Below are positions 12,078 to 22,060 of a stretch of DNA of 64,000 nt, in pieces. This stretch comes from Physella acuta. Its lineage: Eukaryota > Mollusca > Gastropoda > Physidae. The notes under the pieces are model-generated. The model ran no database searches. It worked only from the letters and a program-made list of their open reading frames with translations, and had not been told where the DNA came from. The DNA lies in contig NW_026731983.1 of the NCBI RefSeq assembly GCF_028476545.1, positions 741,001 to 805,000 of the forward strand, read 5' to 3'. The translations under genes and the position numbers were made by a program. The first letter of the stretch is position 1; the number at the start of each line of letters is the position of its first letter.

Positions 12078-12697
12078 AGTGCTTGATTTTTAATTTCTCC
12101 TATATACAAAAAAGAGAGAAGTCTTGTAATTGTGCAAAAAAAGAAATCGAAATTTTTGCAAATCTCGAATTTTACACCTCCCTGAGTGCTTGATTTTTAC
12201 TTTCTCGTATACACGAAATATAGAGAAAGACTTGTAATCGTGAAAAAAAAAATCGTTTTTCACCTCCCTGATTCGGAAAAACATAGTTTTACAATCTTGT
12301 CCGTATGTATGTGTGTGTATGTGTGTATGTTTGTGTGTCTAAAAGTCTGTGTGTGTCTTGAAATACGATAACTTGAGTACCATTACAGCTAGGTTAATAA
12401 AATTCATATATAAGTATTACATCTAAATGGTAAGTCAGTATCACCTTTTAAGTCATTTCCGATAATTGGAAGTGGAACTGTTTCTACTTTCAATTTTTAA
12501 AAAGGCTATAACTTGAGTATTGTTTCAAATATATAAATGAAATTTCACATGTACTTTAATGATCACATTCAGTGCCTTACATCACATTTTGAGTAATTTC
12601 CGTTGACTGGAAGTAGTAGTTTTTGCTATTTCTGATTTCTCAAAAACGCATGTGAATTTATAAAGTACTAACAACAGATAACGTCTTCGTGTAATAA

Positions 12698-12698
<1 letters not shown>
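12078..12698 (+). mobile_element. ~690-bp stem-loop element, truncated
   Basis: Carries two successive 5' ends (12098 and about 12200), the TG tract and the conserved aactttgag-type blocks. It ends at a TA tract, so the 3' hairpin is missing. Confidence 0.65.
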
Positions 12699-12788
<90 letters not shown>

Positions 12789-12797
12789 ATATATATA
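12699..12797. repeat. (TA)n microsatellite
   Basis: TA tract at the truncation point of the preceding element. Confidence 0.95.
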
Positions 12798-12799
12798 AA

Positions 12800-12955
12800 T
12801 GGTGTCCTGTCAGAACGGCCCGGGACAAATTGGCCCGTCAAAACGGCCCCGATAATATGACCCCGTCAAATCGACCCCCGTCAAAATGACCCGATCAAAA
12901 TGACACCGTCAAAGTGGCCCCATCAAAGTGGCCCCGACTTATTGGCTCTTGTAAA
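12800..12955. repeat. Degenerate ~15-16 bp tandem repeat (gtcaaaatggccccg-like)
   Basis: About nine units such as gtcaaaacggccccg, gtcaaatcgacccccg and gtcaaagtggcccc. GC-rich compared with its surroundings. Found once in the window. Unrelated to the other minisatellites. Confidence 0.75.
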
Positions 12956-13103
12956 ATAGGCTCAAGTCATTAAAAAAAAGGAGTAAGACGATAGTTAAAG
13001 ATGCCACAAAAATTAAGGTGGAAATTTTGTCCTCTCTTGATTAATATCAGTAGAAAAATAGTGTGACATGTAAAAGGTGTTTAATCAAATATTTAAACAC
13101 TAC

Positions 13104-13211
13104 CCGAGAGGTCCTTGAATAAACTTTCATTTGATGATGAGGAAGAGCTTTCGACGAGATGCCGGTCCAATAAAGTGTTCTTTCCACGATCCTCTGATAC
13201 ACCTTGCGTTT
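13104..13211 (-). CDS. Exon N4 (copy b) of GIMAP-A
   Basis: A 108-bp phase 1-1 exon. Acceptor tccatgtag, donor tctcgg/gtagtg. Reads ETQGVSEDRGKNTLLDRHL then VESSSSSSNESLFKDLSG. Second N4 in U1, next to its own N3 and 15-bp array, so the N3-array-N4 group was duplicated in tandem (spacing about 2.1-2.5 kb). Confidence 0.66.
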
Positions 13212-13383
13212 CTACATGGAAAGAAAAATAGGAGGAAATTGATTCGATTGATTTCTTCTAATGTTGTGAACATCTAATAATGTCAATCTATGCTTTACCT
13301 CACTCCCATACGTGTAAATTTAGATGGGGAAAATAGTTTGCACGATTTTCTGGCTGCTTGCCGCACTCAGATTCGTGACTTAC

Positions 13384-13475
13384 AGAACTACATCAATGAC
13401 AGCTACAGTAATCATAGCTACATGTATCACAGCAATAACAATCACAGCTACAGCAATCACAGCTACAGTAGTCAC
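13384..13475. repeat. 15-bp minisatellite, about 6 copies
   Basis: Same unit as at 11209, adjoining the donor of N3b. The shortest of the four arrays. Confidence 0.9.
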
Positions 13476-13634
13476 CAAGTGTATTGGTTGGTCTCCCAGT
13501 TTGCTGTTTACATTTTTCACAACACAGCAGATCAGCCGATGCTTCAAAAGCTTTGGAACTGTCAAACATGCAGCAGCCATTAGGACCTCCAAAAGTACTC
13601 ATGCATGGTGGTCTGTTACAATATGGACGTCCGC
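13476..13634 (-). CDS. Exon N3 (copy b), Cys/Pro-rich, GIMAP-A
   Basis: 159 bp, phase 1-1, same signals as copy a. Reads GGRPYCNRPPCMSTFGGPNG then CCMFDSSKAFEASADLL, CCEKCKQQTGRPTNTLG. Residue changes against copy a are few and all Cys are kept, which suggests selection. Read-through of the weak donor would add a Cys tail (DYCSCDCCSCDCYCCDTC...) before a stop. Confidence 0.62.
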
Positions 13635-13767
13635 CTGAAATGGAATTTATATAGAAAATAAATAATTTTGCCAGTGTTCGACGCCCCGGACAATTTTGTC
13701 TGCAACCAAAAAAAAAGATATCAAATGCCCCCCCCCCTCCAGAGAAAAAAGGCTAAAAGAAACACTG
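13635..13767 (+). mobile_element. MITE fragment abutting exon N3b
   Basis: Left-truncated at the exon boundary, right end (agaaacactg) intact; same architecture as 11741-11875. Confidence 0.75.
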
Positions 13768-13846
13768 CATGTGTAAAACTCGAATATTCGAGAAAGTTAA
13801 GGCCTTATATATTTCTTAAAACTCAGCAGATTGTCCGATGTATTAC

Positions 13847-13930
13847 CTGGAATGCGACCGTCAAACAAGCATCCATACGAACGTCCAATAGCATCCATGC
13901 ACGGTGGTCTGTTGCAATATGGACGTCCGC
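13847..13930 (-). CDS. Exon N3 (copy c), short form, GIMAP-A
   Basis: 84-bp phase 1-1 exon with MITE-derived acceptor ccatttcag and donor ccag/gtaata. Reads GGRPYCNRPPCMDAIGRSYG then CLFDGRIPG. It keeps the ancestral donor that the long N3 copies have lost. Four Cys/Pro-rich positions match copy d. Confidence 0.6.
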
Positions 13931-14062
13931 CTGAAATGGAATTTATATAGAAAATATATACTTTTACAAGTGTTCGCCACCTCGGAAAATTTAGTCCACC
14001 ACCCGCCACCCTCGAAAATATCAAGTGCCCTTCTCCCCCCCCCCCCCCCCCATCCCCCGCTC
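13931..14062 (+). mobile_element. MITE fragment abutting exon N3c
   Basis: Left-truncated at the exon. The right end is also eroded inside a poly-C run (14035-14050). Confidence 0.65.
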
Positions 14063-14264
14063 ATATGTGTAAATTCGAATTACGTAAGATCGTGTAATAT
14101 TTCATAAAATTTTTGACTAATCTTTTAGAATCCATTTAGAAAACCATGTAATAGACAGAAACTACCTCAAGTTTTTTTTTTACTTTAAAATGAAACTAGG
14201 TTTCTCTCTTACTATTGCAAGTAAATAATTTCAGTTCATTAATAACTGAAATGGAAATAGTGCT

Positions 14265-14955
14265 TGATTTTTATTTTCAGGTATATACGAAGAAGAGGGA
14301 AGTGCAAAAAAATTTGTGTTTGTAAATCTCGACGTTTTACACCTCTCTGAGTCGAAAAAAACATAGCTTTGCAATCTTGTCCGTATGTCTGTGTGTGTGT
14401 GTAAGTGTGTTGTGTATGTGTGTGTGTCTGTTCGTCTGTGTGTGTGTGTGTCTGTAAACACGATAACTTGAGCACCGTTACAGCTAAGTTGATGAAATTT
14501 CAAATATAAGTATTATATCAAAATCGCAGATCCGTGTAAACATTTCAGCAATTTCCGATAACCGGAAGCGTAACGTTTTCTACTTTAAATTTTTCAAAAA
14601 TCTATAACTTTAGTACTATTTCAGATAGATAAATGAAATTTCACATGTAAGTAAAAGTTCAAATTCTCTGCCTTCTGTTAAATTTGGAATAATTTCCGTT
14701 GAACGGAAGTAGTAACTTTTGCTGCTATTTCCGTTTTCACAAAAACGCTTGTGAATTTATAAAGTAAGCCTACTAATAATAATTCTGCAATATTATGCAC
14801 ATTTTATTTGGCGTTCACTTGGTGTGCAATTCTTTTTTCTAGAGATTTTATTCTAATTTAAAAAAATAAAGTATTAAAATGGATGAACAATCATGTCTGT
14901 ATCCCGAGTTTCCATCTCATGTTGTTTTATGTAAGAATATTGGAGAAAGTTTAGG
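14265..14955 (+). mobile_element. ~690-bp stem-loop element, near full length
   Basis: Has the internal TG/TC microsatellite (14391-14455) and the conserved blocks aacacgataacttgagcacc and gataaatgaaatttcacatg. The 3' end (ggagaaagtttaggcc) merges with the intron next to N3d. Non-coding. Confidence 0.65.
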
Positions 14956-14999
14956 CCTATTATAATTCTCAAAACTCAGCAGATTGCCCGATATATTAC

Positions 15000-15083
15000 C
15001 TGGAATGCATCCATTAAACATGCATCCATACGAACGTCCAACACCATTCATGCAAGGTGGTCTGTTACAATATGGACGTCCGC
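15000..15083 (-). CDS. Exon N3 (copy d), short form, GIMAP-A
   Basis: 84-bp phase 1-1 exon, acceptor catttcag, donor ccag/gtaata. Reads GGRPYCNRPPCMNGVGRSYG then CMFNGCIPG. The most 5' exon I can place for GIMAP-A. No signal peptide or initiator exon is seen to its right before the unit ends. Confidence 0.6.
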
Positions 15084-15233
15084 CTGAAATGAAATTTATA
15101 TAGAAAATATATACTTTTACAAGTGTTCGCCACCCCGGAAAATTTAGTCCGCCACCCACCCCCCTCCCCCTCGATAATATCAAGTGCCCCCTCCCCCTTC
15201 CCTCCCAGAGAAAAAAGTCTGAAAGAAACACTG
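15084..15233 (+). mobile_element. MITE fragment abutting exon N3d
   Basis: Left-truncated at the exon, right terminus (ctgaaagaaacactg) intact. Confidence 0.75.
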
Positions 15234-15341
15234 CATGTGTAAAACTCGAATTACGCAAGATCGTGTAATATTTCATAACATTTTTGACTAAACCTTCTAA
15301 ATCCATTTAAAAAACCATTCAATAGACAGAAACTACGTTAG

Positions 15342-15962
15342 CTTTTTTACTTTCCAGTATATACGAAGTACAGAGAAAGTCTTGTAATTGTGCAAAAAAA
15401 AAATCGAGATTTTTACAAATCTCGACGTTTTACACCTCACTGATACGGAAAAACATAATTTTGCAATCTTGTCCGTATGTCTGTGTGTCTGTCTGTGTGT
15501 GTGTAAACACAATATTTTAAGTAACGTTACAGCTAGATTGATGAAATTTCATATGTAAGTGTTTTATCAAAATCGTAGATCCTGATCAACTTTTGAGCGA
15601 TTTCCGATAAACGGAAGTGGTACTTTTTCTACGTTGAATTTTTCAATAGCCTATAACTTGAGTACTATTTCAGATAGATAAATGAAATTTTACTTGTAAG
15701 TAGAAAATCTAATTCTCTACTTTCTGTCAAGTTTTGAATAATTTCTGTTGAACGGAAGTACTAATTTACGCTTTTTCCGATTTCTCAAAAAACGCATGTA
15801 AATTTATTAAGTACTAATAATTCTGTTTTCTACTAGATTTTACTCTATTTTTAAAAGTTTAAGTAAACAAAAATCATGTCTATATTCCGAATTGCGATCC
15901 CAATTGTGATGTATTAGAATATTCGAGAACGTTTAGGGGAGATCACTCTCGGTTTATTTTAC
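15342..15962 (+). mobile_element. ~690-bp stem-loop element
   Basis: Stem-loop start (actttccag..gagaaagt), TG tract at 15480-15503, and end ggggagatcactctcgg with the GC hairpin weakened by one change. Non-coding. Confidence 0.7.
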
Positions 15963-16074
15963 TTATTACTTTTATTACTTATTTACTTTTATTTAATAAA
16001 ACAAGATTTCTCTTTTACTATTGGGAGTTAAAAATTACAGTTCATTAATAACTGAAGCGGAAAAAATGCTTGAT

Positions 16075-16540
16075 TTTTACATTCTCGTAGATCTATATAC
16101 GAAGTATAAAGAAAGTCTTGTAATCGTGCAAAAAAATAATTAGAGATTTTTGCAAATCTCGATGTTTTACACATCCCTGAGTGGGAAAAGCATAGTTTTG
16201 CAATCTTGTACGTATGTCTGTGTGTTTGTGTATGTGTGTGTGTTTATCTGATTATGTGTCTGTGTGTGTCTGTTAACACGATAACTTTAGTACCGTTAAA
16301 GCTAAGTTGATAACATTTAATATGTAAGTATTATTTCAAAATCGTCGATACGTATCAATTTTTGAGCGATTTCCGATAAACGGAAGTGAAACTTTTTCTA
16401 CTGTCAATGTTTCAAAAAGCCTATAACTTGAGTACTATTTCAGATAGTTAAATGAAATTTCACATGTAAATAAAAGATCAAATTCTCTGCCTTCTGTCAA
16501 ATTTGGAATAATTTCCGTTAAATAGAAGTAGTAATTTTAC
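16075..16540 (+). mobile_element. ~690-bp stem-loop element, 3' truncated
   Basis: 5' stem-loop and TG tract present; broken off at the long TA tract. Confidence 0.65.
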
Positions 16541-16559
16541 TTACATACATATTTGAATA

Positions 16560-17235
<676 letters not shown>

Positions 17236-17241
17236 TACAAG

Positions 17242-17460
17242 TTGGAGATATATACGGATGATCACCAACGCTTAGGAGCCTGGTGTGGTCACTTTGATTC
17301 GAAGCAGTTAAATAATAAAGTGGGAGCATGGAGGAGAGAGATGGAAGAAGTGCAGGCTACTGGCAAGACCTGGCATGAATTGAAGTGGCTCGCCCAGGGC
17401 AGGGTGGAATGGCGAAGATTTGTTGCTGCCCTTTACTCCACAGGGAGTGAAGAGGATTAA
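17242..17460 (+). mobile_element. LINE 3' tail fragment
   Basis: A 72-codon open stretch ending at a stop, with the motif TWHELKWLAQGRVEWRRFV and ending ALYSTGSEED. This looks like the extreme C-terminus of LINE ORF2 proteins (W..L..LA..R..WR..V..LC). No reverse transcriptase is present. Shorter, more damaged copies at 36930-37075 and 50120-50300 show it was in the unit before duplication. Confidence 0.55.
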
Positions 17461-17499
17461 GTATGTACATCGTAAACAATATAATTTAATTTTCAAAAT

Positions 17500-18240
17500 C
17501 TATTTGTAGAAATTAAACTATAGGCTACCTGGTACCATTTTTGAAGAACCCTTTTCAGCTTCTCGTCAACACAACAGGATATATCTGTTTAAAAAAAATT
17601 AAGTAGATTTAATGTAATACGGTCATTTAATATCTTCAGCATTAGATCTCGAGAACTCATGATGTCTCTGCAATAAACCAGCTCTGATGGGTATCTGACC
17701 CTATTTATGCCTAAGTCACATAAATAGGTGAACTCTACTCCACCTGTACCACCAGATTTGGGAGAGCAAATTTACTTGCAATGTTGTGCAAGATTACGAC
17801 TAAAACGAGATTATCTCGACTCCTTAGGGTGTACTACAGCTCACTTGGTGACGTCTTGTTGTATCTGGATTGGTCTACTGTAACAGGCAAATGGAACTCT
17901 ATGTCCTTCTTGCACTCTAGCATAGTGCTCTAGTTGATTTCATGTGCAGTATCTAAACTTAATACTGAATTACTATATCCATATGAGAGAATCACTGTTT
18001 GCAGGCGTGAACCAAGTTATTCTATGTACAAATAGAGAAAAGAAGAACTTTAGTGAGAATCAAAACTTAATACGTTACCTTCTCAAAGCAATATATTCAC
18101 ATTCCTCTTCATTAACATGGCTAAAGGGTTCTTTCCATTTTGATCAAAATCACCTCCCTTCAAATCATCGTATCTGTCTATACATGTTGCAAAGTAAGAG
18201 AGCTTTTACAGTTTAAAATGATGTCCTTTCAACCCACCGC
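17500..18240. repeat. Duplicated non-coding block (U2)
   Basis: Matches 745-1740, 37120-37980 and 50330-51160. The 90-codon plus-strand ORF (17944-18216) is also open in U4 but is cut in U1 and U3 and resembles no family. The minus strand carries the ankyrin-like short reading noted at 1610-1735. Neither is called. Confidence 0.55.
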
Positions 18241-20295
18241 CTACTAGTATACACAATTTATTTTAAAAAGCAAGATATTTATAAAAGTGATAAAATAATT
18301 TATCCTAAGTTTTTCTAGCCCCCCCCCCCCCCTTTTCAGCCTGTCATCTCTTTAAACAGATAGATCAGCATGGCAGAATTGTATGCACGTGTCTACACAA
18401 CTTAGGAAAATGTTAAATGTGAAAGCTCGGTAAACTGTGCTGTCTTAGCACATCCACCGCTCTGAGCTTAGCACATCCACCGCTCTGAGCTTAGCACCCA
18501 CTGGCTCTGAGTTTAAATAAAAACTGCGGTTGTTTTCTATGGTTTAAAACCCGTTCAACGGGCGCGAGCGAGTTGACTCTTCCCATCATGTTGTTGACAA
18601 GGATTAAAAACGTGCTTTTTTTAGATTTAGTAAACAAAGCGACCGTAAAAATAAAAACTTAAGCCTAAAATTAATAAAGTTGCAACTCCAGAGAACTTGA
18701 AAATAATTTCTTGAGTTTAAGGCTACATTTTTATTTATTTTCACTTTCGTAAGACAAATATTGTCTCCGTGATCGATAACTATTTGTTTACAAAACTTTG
18801 CAGAAACAGTTTTTAAAAAAACAATGCAAATTTAGACCCCATGACATAGTTTTCCTTTGTTTTCGCTTACAATGTGTACAATACATTTTATTGCAGCCTA
18901 TCGAATAGCAGGATGAAATTATTTATGTCGCCATTACACGTGAAAACCAAACTGTTTTTGCTTTTTTATTTTTTATTTAGTTATCGAAAATATAAAAAAA
19001 ATCAAATACATCCAATCTTCAGTAAAGTCCGAAAAAAAACAGACTGACAGGATTTTATAAATATATTAATTGTAACTACGCCTTGCATAATTTTTAAATT
19101 AATTAATGGGCTTCTCGAATACCTTCTCGCTCGCGTCCATTAGTGATTAGGTGGACGGTATGACTCAATAATTTTGGACGTTTGGACGAAGTCTGAATTA
19201 CATGGTACATGAACTATAAGAAATCTGTTCATGTTAAGTATTGGGTAAAATCACGATAGAGCGTCGGTTATTATTCCGGAATTTTACAGCAGTAAAAAAC
19301 AGTAAAACCATGGCGTAGTCTGCCGAGCCGTTCCGGAAACCACCGAAAATACTGTAAAACATAATTTATTTGCCGCCATATTATTTTTAATACATAATGC
19401 TTTAAAATGCGCATAGATTGATTTTAATTGCATTTTAAATACTGTTTTGCTAATTATCTTGTATTTCTAATTATTTTAAGTGTATGTGCTAATTTTTGCT
19501 GCAACTCAACATTGTTCTAGTTCTTCCTGCTACTTTTAACTTTAGTAAATCTAATCGTCTTGTTTTACTAAATCTAGATGGAGTTGTCGCAAATCTTCTG
19601 CAAGTTTTGTTTTTGTTTCTTATTAAAGAAATTCATGTTTTTTTATTATTAAATAAAAAAACATGAATTACCACACTCGACTTTATTAATTATATTTAGA
19701 TTTACTAATTGTTGCTAATTTTCTGTCAATTACACATTAAATTAAGTTAAAACTTTTATTTAATGCACTTGACTTTATTCTTATTTCAACGGTCAAATAA
19801 ACTATGGTTTACAGTAACGAATGTTCCCGAAACTCAACAAACATTACCAGATAATTTCCGACGCTTTATCGTGAGATTACCAAACATCGTTTGTAAAGTT
19901 AACATATGTATTTTATTACCATGTAAACCTCTGGCCGATCGAATTTTTAAAATTTAAATGGATGTTCTCATTAATATCACTTTAAATGTTGTTCGTGGAC
20001 AAGATGATGGAAATACAACTGTTCATTTCCGCGTACCGCGCAAATCAGAACTAGTGCTCCCTTTTCAAATCATAGTGTGCAATCTTAACTATAAACACGG
20101 TGTGTAATCTTAACCATAAATATAGTGTGCATTCTTAACCCTAAACATGGTGTGCAACCTTAACCATAAACGTGTAGGCTATTCTAGTTTGGTCCGGCTT
20201 TGAGCGCGCATTGGAGAATCCATGATGTTAGTGTAAAATGTGATACAAATAAAAATAGCAAATCATTTAAAAAACTCACCAGCAATGTGTCATTG
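18241..20295. repeat. Duplicated AT-rich block (U2)
   Basis: Matches 38010-40247 and 51180-54739 (minus the hAT). Missing from U1. Contains an inverted pair, ggcgcgagcgag at 18561 and ctcgctcgcgtcc at 19126. No ORF kept in all copies. 19795-19815 is the empty site of the hAT element inserted in U4. Confidence 0.6.
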
Positions 20296-20369
20296 TTTGA
20301 TCTTGTGTTGTGGATCAACTAGTCAGGTTTGATTTGGTGTTGTGTATCTACTGGTCAGGTTTGATCGTG
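20296..20369 (+). repeat. 32-bp minisatellite relic, about 2 copies (U2)
   Basis: Two decayed units (tgatcttgtgttgtggatca...). Position matches the large arrays in the other units. Confidence 0.85.
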
Positions 20370-20930
20370 AGTAGTTAGGTTTCCCATGCTCTCGGAGTTG
20401 TTATGAGCAAGAGAATCAGTAAAACGTGCTTACAAATGTAAATTGCCGACTTTATATTTTGAATTGTTATTAAATGTAATGATGGTATAAAAGAAAACTC
20501 TTAAGTTAATTAATATTTTAATAAAATAAGATGATTAATATTGCTGGTTTTGCAATGTTTAATTTAAATTTCATAATAATAACTTAAATAACATTTCTTT
20601 TCATTGAAAGGTGATAGGTAGACAGTCATAACAAATTGCGATTAAAGAATAGAACGCCAAAGGTTTGCACGGTTTAAGATTTTACTTAATAAACTTAACA
20701 CAACTAATATGAAAATGCATTAGGGTAACGAACTAACGATATCACTACGATAAAAATGCTTAAGATTTAATGTTGCATTAGAATGTCCCACGAAGTAATC
20801 TCATTTGTAAAATATTACCTTAAACACACCCACTCTGATATGTAATTGGAGTAACGACTTAAAACGCCATGAAAGAACATACCATTAATTCACATGTCTG
20901 AAATCTAGAAAATCAATGATATCTGAATAT
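20370..20930. repeat. AT-rich duplicated block (U2)
   Basis: Matches 3184-3720 and 56821-57396. No gene. Confidence 0.6.
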
Positions 20931-22060
20931 TTACATATAGGACAAACGCATCATAGATTCCCGTAAATGTAGCATGCTCTTCAGCAGCAATTTTGATCCA
21001 CTTTCCTCTTTTTTATAACTTTCTAAGTCTCGTATTTCACACCGGTTTTCATATGTTACTGTAGACTTGCCCCATTGTAATTCAGACATCATCTGTCTCC
21101 TTTCTGCTTCCCGTTGTCGCATTTGTTTCCTTATTTCAGCTCTTGCATCGGAAATTTTTAATTGTGGAGATTTCGTGTTTCTAGTAATAGTCCTTGAAAA
21201 TTCTTTCTGTTTTTCCAGTGTGTCATGCACGGATGTAGTTAGACTCAGCATCCTGTTGCGTGAAATTACGTCTATTGTTGCGTCTATTGCATCAATAGAG
21301 TTTGGTGTGGCTTGTCTTGGATGAACATTTGGGATCGCTGGTTGCACGGTCTTGACGATTATCCGAGGTATTCCAGTTTCGGTGATGCGGTCTTTAGTTT
21401 TCTGGACATTCTTATAATTTGCTTCTGTATATCGTCGATCACGAAACACCAACACATCGACCATTTGAATCAACTGGTCGATTTGTTCAGTTATTAGCAA
21501 CTCGTCTTTGGTTTTTGTTGTCAAACAAAATCACTCTATGGAAGCACTCCTCGATCAAATCCTGAAAGGCGCCATCTTGTTTTTGGCACCACTCTGAGAA
21601 GGCCAATCCTACTGAATCTGTTTCCTCCTGATCTTGCTGAAAAACATCTCCGCACGTCAAGATTAAAATACAAAATTTTCGAACAAAATCATCTCCGAAT
21701 ATTTTCTTTAACAACACAACCGACTCCTGTTCTTCACGTGCCATATTTAAAGACCAGAATAAAAGCATGATAGCCTTCAGGATTGGCTGCCAGAGCCAAA
21801 TGAGCGGCCTCGTTCAACTGCTCAACTGACCCCTCATCGTCCAATCTAGTATCACAAATTGTCAGACCATCTACGACGTTTATCTGACGACGGTTGTATT
21901 CTGTCATCGCGTTGTCAATGTTTTGGGTTAACGATGATGTACTAGGGCCGCTTGCAAATTTCGTTTTTTCGCGGGATGCTGTTTCCCGTCGCACTTTTAC
22001 CATTTCTAGTTTTCCCGATAAGGAGAAGATCGATTCTAGCTTTATTGTTCTAGAGAAAAA
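20931..22060 (-). pseudogene. Broken GIMAP paralogue 1
   Basis: A minus-strand AIG1-type GTPase in several frames. The P-loop reads GKTRNGKSATGNS in one frame (around 21985-22040), the G3/conserved-box part (VVDGLTICDT, GYHAFILV) in another, and EEQESVVLLKKIFGDDF to LFDN in a third. The C-terminal 197 codons continue in yet another register. At least three frame changes, so not a working gene as read. The GTPase middle is close to A-C. The C-terminal half (LSLTTSVHDTLEK, MRQREAERRQMMSEL) is unlike theirs and has a shorter coiled coil. A second, more damaged copy is at 57397-58675. Confidence 0.88.

Noticed and set aside
13320-13383. Extra exon between the 15-bp array and N4 (reading SHESECGKQPENRANYFPHLN)
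   Set aside because: Open only in the 13.3-kb copy. The copies at 11150 and 30500 have a stop or frame change, and the frame hits a stop before the gtaaag donor.
17944-18216. 90-codon plus-strand ORF shared with 50881-51153
   Set aside because: Interrupted in U1 (1486-1683) and U3 (37716-37913), no recognisable domain, and lies in a non-coding duplicated block.
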